39,427 nt of DNA from Sciscionella sediminilitoris (GTDB taxonomy: Bacteria > Actinomycetota > Actinomycetes > Mycobacteriales > Pseudonocardiaceae), in NCBI RefSeq assembly GCF_000737195.2, contig NZ_JALM01000060.1, positions 1-39,427 on the forward strand, given 5' to 3'. Shown here in pieces: positions 16,840 to 24,385 of the stretch. Within the stretch, counting starts at the first letter, position 1. Every line of letters begins with the position of its first letter. A program made the position numbers and the translations under genes. A model generated the notes under the pieces. That model saw only the letters and a list, made by a program, of their open reading frames with translations. It was not told where the DNA came from and did not search any database.

Positions 16840-16975
16840 ACCCTCAGCCGGAGTCGCACAACCGAATATCGCGCGCGGCGGGGGAAGCCGGTGGGAGTCC
16901 GGCGCTGACCCGCAACCGTGAACGGCGATCGAGAACAGCCGTGAGCCGGGATGCCCGCCGTGCGCTCGTTCACCC
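16840..16975 (+). ncRNA. Cobalamin riboswitch
   Basis: The leader contains the conserved core of a cobalamin aptamer in the right order: GGGGGAAGCCGGTGGGAGTC (16878-16897), then GCTGACCCGCAACCGTGA (16904-16921), then the B12-box equivalent GAGCCGGGATGCCCGCC (16943-16959). The P5 stem GCCGG/CCGGC closes the loop TGGGAGT. The outer limits are approximate because the closing stem is not firmly placed. It lies 80-200 bases upstream of an ABC importer operon and is the only candidate controller of it. Adenosylcobalamin or another cobalamin would turn expression down. Confidence 0.9.
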
Positions 16976-17019
16976 CTGACTGTCGTGGTTTACAGAGCGG
17001 GGTCTCATGGCACACCCGC

Positions 17020-17048
17020 CCTGGGACGTCGCGTGATGTCCCAGGAGG
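17020..17048 (+). promoter_or_regulatory. Hairpin sequestering the Shine-Dalgarno site (riboswitch expression platform)
   Basis: CCTGGGACGTC (17020-17030) pairs with GATGTCCCAGG (17035-17045) in an 11-pair stem (one G-U) around the loop GCGT. The 3' arm contains the first half of the Shine-Dalgarno AGGAGG (17043-17048), which lies 6 bases before the TTG start at 17055. No T-tract follows, so this fits control of translation rather than transcription termination. It lies 60 bases after the aptamer. Confidence 0.75.
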
Positions 17049-17054
17049 TTCTCG

Positions 17055-18554
17055 TTGCTCACTCGACGGCGCTTGTTGTCCTCGGCCGCGGGCGTGGCCG
17101 CCGGGCTGACGGTGGCCGGATGCGGAACGGGGGCCGGATCGAACCGGTTACGCGTGGCGTTCGAGTCCGGCGGCTCGCGGGAAACCCTGGATCCGCTCAG
17201 CGCCACCAATTTCGTCGACCAGGCGCGGGCAAAGGCATTGTTCGACACGCTGGTCACCTATGCCGACGACATGTCGGTGCGCCCGCGGCTGGCCGAATCC
17301 TGGGAGAGCGACGACAGCGGCAGGCGGTGGCGGATCCGGTTGCGCCGGGCCCGGTTCCACGACAACCGCCCCATCGACCCCGCGGACGTGCTCTACAGCA
17401 TGCGCCGGGTCGCCGATCCGAAGCTGGCCTCGGCGTCCCGGCAGTACTTCGCGGGAGTGGATTTCCCGTCCTGCCGCCGGATTTCGCCGACCGAGCTCGA
17501 ACTGGTGCTGCACAATCCGGATTTCGAGTTCCCCGCGGCCTGGGGCGCGCCCTCGACCGAGATCGTGCCGGAGGGGACGAAGGATTTCACCGCGCCCATC
17601 GGCTCCGGCCCGTTCCGCTTCGTCTCCTTCACTCCCGGCGGGCAGGCGGTGTTCCGCCGCTGGCGCGGGCATTGGGCGGGCGAATCCGGGATCGAGGAGC
17701 TGGAGTTCGTCCCGGTCCAGGACGAGTCGGCACGGGCGAACGCGCTGCTTTCCGGCCAGGTCGACTACGCCCACGATGTCACGGCGACCACGGCCGCGCG
17801 GCTGACCGGGGACACCAGGGTGCTCACCGCACGGGGCACCACGATGCAGGCGGTCAACCTGCGGCTGAGCCGCCCGCCGTTCGACGATCCCCGGCTGGTG
17901 CAGGCCGTGTACTACGGCGTGGACCGCGAGGAACTGGTCCGGATCGCGCTCGCCGGGCACGGTTCGGTCGGCAACGACCTGTTCGACAAGGGTCAGCGCG
18001 GTTATGCGGCGGCCATCCCGCAGCGGCACCGGGATGTGGACCGAGCCCGCGCCCTGGTCCGCGAGGCGGGCGCGGAAGGGCTCTCCTTCCCGCTCGAAAC
18101 CAGTTCCACGATCCCCGCCTTCGAATCGGCGGCCACCCTGATCGCGCGCCAGCTCGGCGAGATCGGCCTGCGGGTGCGGCCGAACACCCGTGCGGCGAGC
18201 ACCTATTTCGCGCAGATCAAGACCGAGGGAGTGGCGGCACAGACCAGGACCGCGACCCTGCCGATCACGAGTTTCCTCTCCCAGCGGTTCCGCACCGGCG
18301 CCTCGATGAACGTCACCGGGTTCACCGATCCGCGCTACGACGCGCTGCTCGATCGCGCGGCGGCCACCAGGGCGGAGCCGGACCGCCTCGGTTTGCTCGC
18401 CGACGCCCAGCAGATCCTGCACGATCGCGGCGGGCTGCTCGTCTGGGGATTCGGCAACTGGTACATCGGGGTTTCCCAGCGGGTGCACGGTGTCCGCGCC
18501 GCACCGCCGAACTCGCATGCCTGGGCGCGGTTCGATTCGGCGCGGATCTCCTGA
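17055..18554 (+). CDS. ABC importer substrate-binding lipoprotein, peptide/nickel (SBP_bac_5) family
   Basis: A 499-residue extracytoplasmic binding protein. The N-terminus TRRRLLSSAAGVAAGLTVAGC combines a twin-arginine motif (Arg4-Arg5) with a lipobox at Cys23, suggesting Tat export and lipid anchoring. The body follows the DppA/NikA fold: RETLDPLSATNFVDQ, then FDTLVTYADDMSVRPRLAES, then RARFHDNRPIDPADVLYS. It starts with TTG behind AGGAGG. Family members bind di-/oligopeptides, nickel or metal chelates, heme or sugars. The cobalamin riboswitch in front argues for a cobalt, metallophore-cobalt or corrinoid ligand; this is inference. The permease gene starts 5 bases after its stop. Confidence 0.93.
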   Translation: MLTRRRLLSSAAGVAAGLTVAGCGTGAGSNRLRVAFESGGSRETLDPLSATNFVDQARAKALFDTLVTYADDMSVRPRLAESWESDDSGRRWRIRLRRARFHDNRPIDPADVLYSMRRVADPKLASASRQYFAGVDFPSCRRISPTELELVLHNPDFEFPAAWGAPSTEIVPEGTKDFTAPIGSGPFRFVSFTPGGQAVFRRWRGHWAGESGIEELEFVPVQDESARANALLSGQVDYAHDVTATTAARLTGDTRVLTARGTTMQAVNLRLSRPPFDDPRLVQAVYYGVDREELVRIALAGHGSVGNDLFDKGQRGYAAAIPQRHRDVDRARALVREAGAEGLSFPLETSSTIPAFESAATLIARQLGEIGLRVRPNTRAASTYFAQIKTEGVAAQTRTATLPITSFLSQRFRTGASMNVTGFTDPRYDALLDRAAATRAEPDRLGLLADAQQILHDRGGLLVWGFGNWYIGVSQRVHGVRAAPPNSHAWARFDSARIS

Positions 18555-18558
18555 ACCG

Positions 18559-19506
18559 GTGCGGTTTCTGCTGACCCGGTCCGCCATCGCGCTCGGCCAG
18601 CTCGCCGTGGTGCTGCTCGCCGCGTTCGGGCTCACCGCGCTGCTTCCCGGGGACGCGGCCGCGGTGATCGGCGGGGAACGGGCGAGCGCGGCGGAACTGG
18701 CCGCGCTGCGCGATCAGCTCGGGCTGGACCGCCCGCTTCCCGAGCGGTTCGGCGACTGGCTCGGCGCCCTGTTCTCCGGTGACCTCGGCCGCTCACTGGT
18801 CACCGGGGTTCCGGTGAGCACCGAACTCGCGCAGCGGTTCGCGAGCACCGCGATCCTCGCCGGGCTGGCCATCGCCGTACTGTTCCCGCTCGCCGCCGCG
18901 GTCGGGGTGACCAGCGGGCTGCGCGAGGGTTCCCGGACCGACCGGCTGCTCTCCGCGGTCACCGTCGGGCTGCACGCGATCCCCGAGTTCGTGCTGGGCC
19001 TGCTGGTGGTCGCGGCCTTCTCCGTCTACACGGGACTGTTCCCGGCCACGACCGTCGGGCTGGACGGGATCGGGTTGCTCGCCCAGCCCGCGGTTCTGGT
19101 GCTCCCGGTCGCGGTGCTCGTCGGCGCCCAGCTCGGCGATCTCGCCCGCCAGGTGCGCATCGGGGTCGCGGCGAACGCGGGGAGCCCGAGCGCCCGGCAT
19201 CTGCGGCTGCTCGGGCTCGGCGAGCGCACGGTGCTGCTGCGCCACGTGCTGCCGAACGCGCTCGCCCCGCTGATCCAGCAGTCGGCGCGCACCATCGAGG
19301 GCCTGTTCTCCGGGGCACTGGTCGTCGAGACGCTGTTCTCGGTGCGCGGGCTGGGCACCGGGTTCATCGAGGCGGTGCAGAACCGGGATTTCCCTGCCGT
19401 GCAAGGGTATGTGCTCGTCTTCGCCGTCGTGATCATCACGGTGAACCTGCTCGGCGATCTGCTCGCGCACCGGTTCACTCCACAGCGGGAGCGTGCCGCG
19501 TGCTGA
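18559..19506 (+). CDS. ABC importer permease, DppB/NikB type
   Basis: About 315 residues from GTG 18559, in frame with an earlier ATG that lies inside the preceding gene and is rejected. It has six membrane segments: the first is AIALGQLAVVLLAAFGLTALLPGD, followed by the DppB-type periplasmic loop (LGLDRPLPERFGDWLGALFSGDLG). The EAA-type loop is HVLPNALAPLIQQSARTIEG. It forms the inner-membrane channel with the next permease. The 3' end overlaps the next gene by 7 bases, a sign of translational coupling. Confidence 0.93.
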   Translation: MRFLLTRSAIALGQLAVVLLAAFGLTALLPGDAAAVIGGERASAAELAALRDQLGLDRPLPERFGDWLGALFSGDLGRSLVTGVPVSTELAQRFASTAILAGLAIAVLFPLAAAVGVTSGLREGSRTDRLLSAVTVGLHAIPEFVLGLLVVAAFSVYTGLFPATTVGLDGIGLLAQPAVLVLPVAVLVGAQLGDLARQVRIGVAANAGSPSARHLRLLGLGERTVLLRHVLPNALAPLIQQSARTIEGLFSGALVVETLFSVRGLGTGFIEAVQNRDFPAVQGYVLVFAVVIITVNLLGDLLAHRFTPQRERAAC

Positions 19507-20267
19507 GGATGCTGCTGCTGGCGATCCCGCTGCTGCTCGCCGTGTTCGGCCCCGTTCTCCCGCGCAGCACGGCACCGGAGGCGGATCCGCTGCTCGGACC
19601 GGGCAACGGGCACCCGCTCGGTACCGACGCGCTCGGCAGGGATGTGCTGGCGTTGGTGTTCTCCGGCGGCACCTCGGTGGCCGGGATGACCCTGGCCGCG
19701 CTGCTGCTCGCCTATCTACTGGGAATCCCGCTCGGCCTGTTCGCGGCGAGCAGGCGGCGCCGGGGCACGGACGAGGCGGTGCTGCGGGTGCTCGATATCC
19801 TGCTCGCCTTCCCCGGCCTGCTGGTGCTCATGGTGCTCGCGGCGGCCGGGCACCGGGAACCGGCGACCCTGATCGTGGCCGCCGCGGTGCTGCAACTGCC
19901 CGCGGTGACCCGGATCGTGCGGGCCGCCGCGCTCGCTCCCGGGTGCCGCACCGCGGTCGAGGCGATGTACCTGCAGGGGATGCCGTGGTGGCGGATCCAG
20001 TTCGGCTATGTCGCCCGCTCCGCGCTCGGCCCGGTCGCCACCGATGCCGGTACCCGGCTCGGCATCGTGCTCTACCTGCTGGCCTCGGCGAACTTCCTCG
20101 GGCTCGGGCTGCCCGGTTCCGCCCCGGACTGGGCCGTGGTGATCGAGCGCAATGCCACCGCGCTGTTCGCCCAGCCGCTGGCCGTCCTGGTGCCCGCCGC
20201 GCTGCTGGCGATGCTGTGCGTGGGCGCCAACCTCACCGTCGACCGTTACCTGGCGAGGCTGCGATGA
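19500..20267 (+). CDS. ABC importer permease, DppC/NikC type
   Basis: A 255-residue partner permease. A first membrane segment (LLLAIPLLLAVFGPVLP) is followed by the DppC-type motif HPLGTDALGRDVLALVFSGG and five more membrane segments. The ATPase-contact loop is around AMYLQGMPWWRIQFGYVARS. Its GTG start lies inside the end of the upstream permease gene, and its TGA overlaps the ATG of the ATPase gene (ATGA). Length is slightly shorter than usual because the N-terminal cytoplasmic tail of DppC is missing. Confidence 0.93.
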   Translation: MLRMLLLAIPLLLAVFGPVLPRSTAPEADPLLGPGNGHPLGTDALGRDVLALVFSGGTSVAGMTLAALLLAYLLGIPLGLFAASRRRRGTDEAVLRVLDILLAFPGLLVLMVLAAAGHREPATLIVAAAVLQLPAVTRIVRAAALAPGCRTAVEAMYLQGMPWWRIQFGYVARSALGPVATDAGTRLGIVLYLLASANFLGLGLPGSAPDWAVVIERNATALFAQPLAVLVPAALLAMLCVGANLTVDRYLARLR

Positions 20268-21781
20268 CTCTGCTCGAACTCACCGAGCTCGGCGCGAGCA
20301 CGGGAGAACACGAACTGCTGAGTGGGATTTCCCTTGCTGTGCAAGAGGGTTCGGTGCTCGCCGTGCTCGGTGAATCGGGCAGCGGGAAGACCACGCTCGG
20401 ACTTGCCGCGCTCGGCGAGGCCGCGAACGGGGTGCGGTTGACCGGAAGCGTGCGAGCATCGGGAACGGAACTGCTGGGCCGCAACGCCTCCGAGCGCGTA
20501 CGGGCGCGGGCCGGTGCGCTCGGGCATCTGCCGCAGGATCCCGCGAGCGTGCTCGATCCGGTCCGCCGCTGCGGACCGGTGCTGCGCGAACTGGCCGGGC
20601 TCCGGAACTCCGGCCGCGCCGAACGCGCGAACGCCGTCACGGCCGCACTGCGGGACGCGGGACTGGCCCCCGGGATGGCCCGCCGTCATCCGCACCGGCT
20701 CTCCGGTGGCCAGCAGCAGCGGATGGCGCTGGCCACCACCCTGGTCTGCGCACCGGGTCTGCTGGTGCTGGACGAACCGACGACCGGGCTGGATCCGGTC
20801 ACCAAGGCCGGTCTGCTCGACCGGCTGCGACTGCTCACCGAATCGGGGAAGGCGCTGCTGCTGCTCACCCACGACCTCGCCGCGGTGCGCGCCCTCGCGG
20901 ACGAGATCGCCGTGCTCGACGGCGGAGAACTGATCGAACACGGCCCGGCGGGGGAACTGCTCCGCGCACCTCGCGCGGCCAAGACCCGGGAACTGACCAG
21001 TGCACCGGAACCGGTGCCGCGACCGCGCACCGGCGGCGCGGCGCTCGAGGTGCGCGGGCTGCGGGTGCCCGGCATCCTCACCGGACTCGAGCTCACCGTG
21101 CCCGCCGGGGCCACCACGGTGCTGCTCGGCGCCTCCGGGGCGGGCAAGACCACACTCGGCCGGGTGCTCGCCGGGCTGACCGGAGCGCGCGGCACGGTGA
21201 CCCTCGACGGGAAACCGGTCCCCACGGCCGCGGGCAAGCGGGATACCGCGCTGCGCCGCGCCATCCAGTACGTGCATCAGGACAGCCGCGCCTCGTTCGC
21301 CGAGCACGCCGGGACACTCGGCCAGATCGCCGCGACCGCGCGGTGGCTGCGCGGCGCGAACCGGGCCACCGCCCGGGAGGAGGCCGCCGCGCTGCTCGGT
21401 GAGCTCGGCGTGGACCCCGCGGCCGCCGAACGGCCACCAGGATCGCTGTCCGGCGGGCAGTTGCAGCGGTGTGCCCTGGCGCGGGCCCTGCTCGCCCGGC
21501 CGCGGCTGCTGGTGTGCGACGAGATCACCTCCGGCCTGGACCCGGCGAGCACCACCCGGCTGCTGCGGGTGCTCACCGCGGCCGCCGAACGCAGCGCGAC
21601 CACGCTGCTGCTCATCGGGCACGACCTGGACACCCTGCTGCCGTTCGCCGACCGGGTCGCCGTACTGGACGCCGGTCGCTGTGTCGAAGAGGCGGACGCG
21701 GAACGGTTCGCCGCCGAACAGACCTCGGCGCCGGGAGCCGCACTCATGCGAGGCGGGCTCCCGGCGCCGGAAGGTCAGTGA
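20264..21781 (+). CDS. ABC importer double ATPase (DppD-DppF fusion)
   Basis: A 505-residue protein carrying two complete nucleotide-binding domains. Domain 1 has GESGSGKTT (36-44), LSGGQQQR and LLVLDEPTTGLD. Domain 2, from about residue 260, has GASGAGKTT, LSGGQLQR and LLVCDEITSGLD. Both have catalytic Glu, so both sites should hydrolyse ATP. The fusion replaces separate DppD and DppF subunits. The Cys-rich oligopeptide/dipeptide C-terminal extension usual after each Dpp ATPase is not evident. The ATG overlaps the permease stop, and the TGA ends at 21781, directly against the stop of the convergent Clp gene. Confidence 0.93.
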   Translation: MTLLELTELGASTGEHELLSGISLAVQEGSVLAVLGESGSGKTTLGLAALGEAANGVRLTGSVRASGTELLGRNASERVRARAGALGHLPQDPASVLDPVRRCGPVLRELAGLRNSGRAERANAVTAALRDAGLAPGMARRHPHRLSGGQQQRMALATTLVCAPGLLVLDEPTTGLDPVTKAGLLDRLRLLTESGKALLLLTHDLAAVRALADEIAVLDGGELIEHGPAGELLRAPRAAKTRELTSAPEPVPRPRTGGAALEVRGLRVPGILTGLELTVPAGATTVLLGASGAGKTTLGRVLAGLTGARGTVTLDGKPVPTAAGKRDTALRRAIQYVHQDSRASFAEHAGTLGQIAATARWLRGANRATAREEAAALLGELGVDPAAAERPPGSLSGGQLQRCALARALLARPRLLVCDEITSGLDPASTTRLLRVLTAAAERSATTLLLIGHDLDTLLPFADRVAVLDAGRCVEEADAERFAAEQTSAPGAALMRGGLPAPEGQ

Positions 21782-24259
21782 TCAGGCGGGCACCGGATCC
21801 GCGACGGTGAACTTCAGTTCCCCGTCTGCCGCGGACACCTCGACCCGCTGGCCCTCGCCGAGTTCACCGTCCACGAGCAGGTCGGCGATGGCGTCGTCCA
21901 CCTGCTGCTGGATGGTCCTGCGCAGCGGCCGCGCCCCGAACTCGGGCTGGTGGCCGTGTTCGGCGAGCCAGGAAACGGCCGAGTCGTGGAACTCCACGCC
22001 AATCCCGAGCCCGGCCAGCCGGTCCCTGGTGTCCTGCAGCAGCAGTCCGGTGATCGTGTGCAGCTGCTCGGAGTCGAGCCGCCGGAAGACCACGACCTCG
22101 TCGATCCGGTTGAGGAACTCCGGGCGGAAGGATTCGCGCAGTTTGCCCATCAGCCGGTCGCGCAGCGGTTGCTGGTCCTCGGACTCCCCGCGGAACCCGA
22201 GCGCCCCTCCCCTGCTGGAGATGATCTCCGAGCCGAGGTTGGAGGTCATGATCAGCACCGTGTTGGAGAAGTCCACGGTCCTGCCCTGACCATCGGTCAT
22301 CCGCCCGTCGTCGAGCAGCTGCAGCAGGGTGTTGAACACATCCGGGTGCGCCTTCTCGATCTCGTCGAGCAGCACGACCGAGTAGGGGCGCCTGCGCACC
22401 GCCTCGGTGAGTTCGCCGGCCTCGCCGTAACCGACGTAGCCGGGAGGCGCGCCGACCAGCCGGGAAGCGGTGTGCCGCTCACCGAACTCGCTCATGTCCA
22501 GCCGCACCATCCGGTCCGCGTCCCCGAACAGGGCCGCGGCGAGTGCCTTGGCCAGCTCGGTCTTGCCGACCCCGGTCGGGCCGAGGAACAGGAAGCTGCC
22601 GACCGGGCGGTTCGGATCGCCGAGCCCGCTCCGGGACCGGCGCACCGACCTGGCGAGCGAGTTCACCGCGTCATCCTGGCCGATCACCCGCTGGTGTAGT
22701 TCCGCCTCGAGGTTGCGCAGCCTGGTCTTCTCGGTCTCGGTGAGCTGGCTGACCGGGATCCCGGTCGCCCGCGAGACCACCTCGGCGATATCGGTGTCCT
22801 CGACGGTGAGTGCCGTGCGCGAACGCCCGTCCGATTCGAGCGCACCGATCTGGTCCCGCAGCTTCGAGGCGTCCTCGTAGCGCTCCTCGCGCACCGCGCG
22901 GTCCTTCTCCCGTTCGAGCTCCTCGACGCTGGCGCCACCGGTCTGCCCGTTGGCGAGTGCGCGCAGCCGCACCCGGGCGCCCGCCTGGTCGAGCAGGTCG
23001 ATCGCCTTGTCCGGGAGGAACCGGTCGGTCACGTAGCGGTCGGAGAGCTGCGCCGCGGCGAGCACGGCCTCCTCGGTGTAGCGCACCGAGTGGTGCTGCT
23101 CGTAGCGCTCGCGCAGCCCGGTCAGGATCGCCACGGTGTCCGGCACGCTCGGCTCCCCGACGTGCACCGGGGCGAACCGGCGCTCGAGTGCCGCGTCCTT
23201 CTCGATGTTCTTGCGGTACTCGTCCAGGGTCGTCGCGCCGACCACGTGCAGCTCACCGCGGGCCAGCCGGGGCTTGAGCATGTTGCCCGCGTCCACGGCA
23301 CCCTCGGCACCGCCCGCGCCGACGATCGTGTGCAGCTCGTCGATGAACACGATCACCTCGCCCTCGGCGGCGACGATCTCGGCGATCACCTTGTTCATCC
23401 GCTCCTCGAAGTCACCGCGGTAGCGGGCACCGGAGAGCATGCTGGAGATGTCCAGGGCCACGATCCGTTTGCCCGCCAGCGTCGCGGGCACCGTGCCGTC
23501 CACGATGCGGGCCGCGATGCCCTCCACGATGGCGGTTTTGCCGACCCCGGCCTCGCCGATCAGCACCGGGTTGTTCTTGGTGCGCCGGGAGAGCACCTCG
23601 ATGGTCTGCTCGACCTCCTCGGCGCGCCCGATCACCGGGTCGAGCTCGCCGGCGCGCGCCCGCTCGGTCAGATCGGTGCCGTACTCGTCCAGCTGCGGGG
23701 TCTTGCTCTCCTGCCGCGCCGGTCCCTGTCCCTGGGGCTGGCCGAATCCGCGCGGGTGCACCCCGGCGGCGTGGAACAGCCTGCCGGTCGCCGAGTTCTC
23801 GTCCGCGGCGAGCGCGAACAGGATGTGCTCGGGGCCGATGTAGTTGGACTGGGTGGCGCGGGCGATCTGGTGCGCGCCAAGCAGCGTCCGCTTGGCCGCG
23901 GTGGTTAGCGCGGGCGGCTGCTCGGTCTCGGTCTGCCTGCCCGGCAGCGCCGCTTCGAACCGCTCGGCGAGCTGGGCCGGGTCCGCACCGGAGCCCTTGA
24001 TCAGGTCCGCGGTCTCGCTCGCGCGGGTAGCGGCGAGCGCGAGGTGCAGCGCGTCCAGATCGGTGTTCCCGCGCTGCACGGCGAGCGCCGCCGCGTCGGC
24101 GAGCAGTTCCTGGGCCCGCTCGGTCATCAGGCTGGTCAGATCGACCCGGTGCACCCGCTCCTCGCCGGGCGTCACACCCGCGCCGAGCAGCCGGGCAAGG
24201 AAGTCGTCAAAGGAGCCGTACTGGCCGTTCGCCGGTCCATTGCCGTAAAAGCCTGGCAT
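21782..24259 (-). CDS. Clp protease ATP-binding subunit (ClpC-like Hsp100)
   Basis: An 825-residue double-AAA+ unfoldase. A Gly-rich start and a divergent N-domain (about 40-170) are followed by D1 with GEAGVGKT (235-242), pore loop [11 protein letters not shown] and Walker B FIDELH. A UVR-type coiled middle domain spans about 445-470. D2 has GPTGVGKT (560-567), pore loop GYVGYG and [12 protein letters not shown] at 687-689 is the loop that docks on ClpP, so it should feed a protease rather than act as a ClpB disaggregase. It is not the usual ClpC1 because the N-domain is diverged and the C-terminus short; a second, stress-type ClpC is likely. AGGAGGG precedes the ATG. Confidence 0.93.
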   Translation of the reverse strand: MPGFYGNGPANGQYGSFDDFLARLLGAGVTPGEERVHRVDLTSLMTERAQELLADAAALAVQRGNTDLDALHLALAATRASETADLIKGSGADPAQLAERFEAALPGRQTETEQPPALTTAAKRTLLGAHQIARATQSNYIGPEHILFALAADENSATGRLFHAAGVHPRGFGQPQGQGPARQESKTPQLDEYGTDLTERARAGELDPVIGRAEEVEQTIEVLSRRTKNNPVLIGEAGVGKTAIVEGIAARIVDGTVPATLAGKRIVALDISSMLSGARYRGDFEERMNKVIAEIVAAEGEVIVFIDELHTIVGAGGAEGAVDAGNMLKPRLARGELHVVGATTLDEYRKNIEKDAALERRFAPVHVGEPSVPDTVAILTGLRERYEQHHSVRYTEEAVLAAAQLSDRYVTDRFLPDKAIDLLDQAGARVRLRALANGQTGGASVEELEREKDRAVREERYEDASKLRDQIGALESDGRSRTALTVEDTDIAEVVSRATGIPVSQLTETEKTRLRNLEAELHQRVIGQDDAVNSLARSVRRSRSGLGDPNRPVGSFLFLGPTGVGKTELAKALAAALFGDADRMVRLDMSEFGERHTASRLVGAPPGYVGYGEAGELTEAVRRRPYSVVLLDEIEKAHPDVFNTLLQLLDDGRMTDGQGRTVDFSNTVLIMTSNLGSEIISSRGGALGFRGESEDQQPLRDRLMGKLRESFRPEFLNRIDEVVVFRRLDSEQLHTITGLLLQDTRDRLAGLGIGVEFHDSAVSWLAEHGHQPEFGARPLRRTIQQQVDDAIADLLVDGELGEGQRVEVSAADGELKFTVADPVPA

Positions 24260-24293
24260 CTTCCCTCCTCGGGAGCATCCACCAACTGCGAAA

Positions 24294-24324
24294 ACTCAAA
24301 GGTTGAGTCAACTACTGTCAACTA
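24294..24324. promoter_or_regulatory. HAIR-like inverted repeat and 10-bp-spaced direct repeat in the clp/gltX promoter region
   Basis: ACTCAA-AGG-TTGAGT (24294-24308) is a perfect inverted repeat of the half-site used by HspR (HAIR: CTTGAGT-N7-ACTCAAG), but in the opposite arrangement and with a 3-base spacer. It overlaps two exact copies of GTCAACTA (24307-24314 and 24317-24324), one helical turn apart. The set lies 35-65 bases upstream of the Clp ATG. Assignment to HspR is inference. Confidence 0.5.
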
Positions 24325-24352
24325 ACGTGCAGCACAGCTTAGGAATTCCAGC

Positions 24353-24378
24353 TGTGACCGTGGTCACCCCGTTAGACT
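24353..24378 (+). promoter_or_regulatory. CRP-type site and leaderless -10 element of the glutamyl-tRNA synthetase gene
   Basis: TGTGA-CCGTGG-TCACC (24353-24368) matches the CRP consensus TGTGA-N6-TCACA at 9 of 10 positions. TAGACT (24373-24378) lies 7 bases before the ATG at 24386, and no Shine-Dalgarno sequence is present, so transcription probably starts at the ATG. The CRP-like site would then lie in the -18 to -33 region and overlap the core promoter, which favours repression. Confidence 0.6.
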
Positions 24379-24385
24379 TTCGGGT

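Noticed and set aside
19493-20263. Long N-terminal extension of the double ATPase frame
   Set aside because: It runs through the DppC-type permease gene in another frame; ATG 20264 overlaps the permease stop and begins directly at the ATPase domain.
24260-24385. ClgR-type operator for the clp gene
   Set aside because: No CGC-N5-GCG inverted pair was found in the intergenic region.
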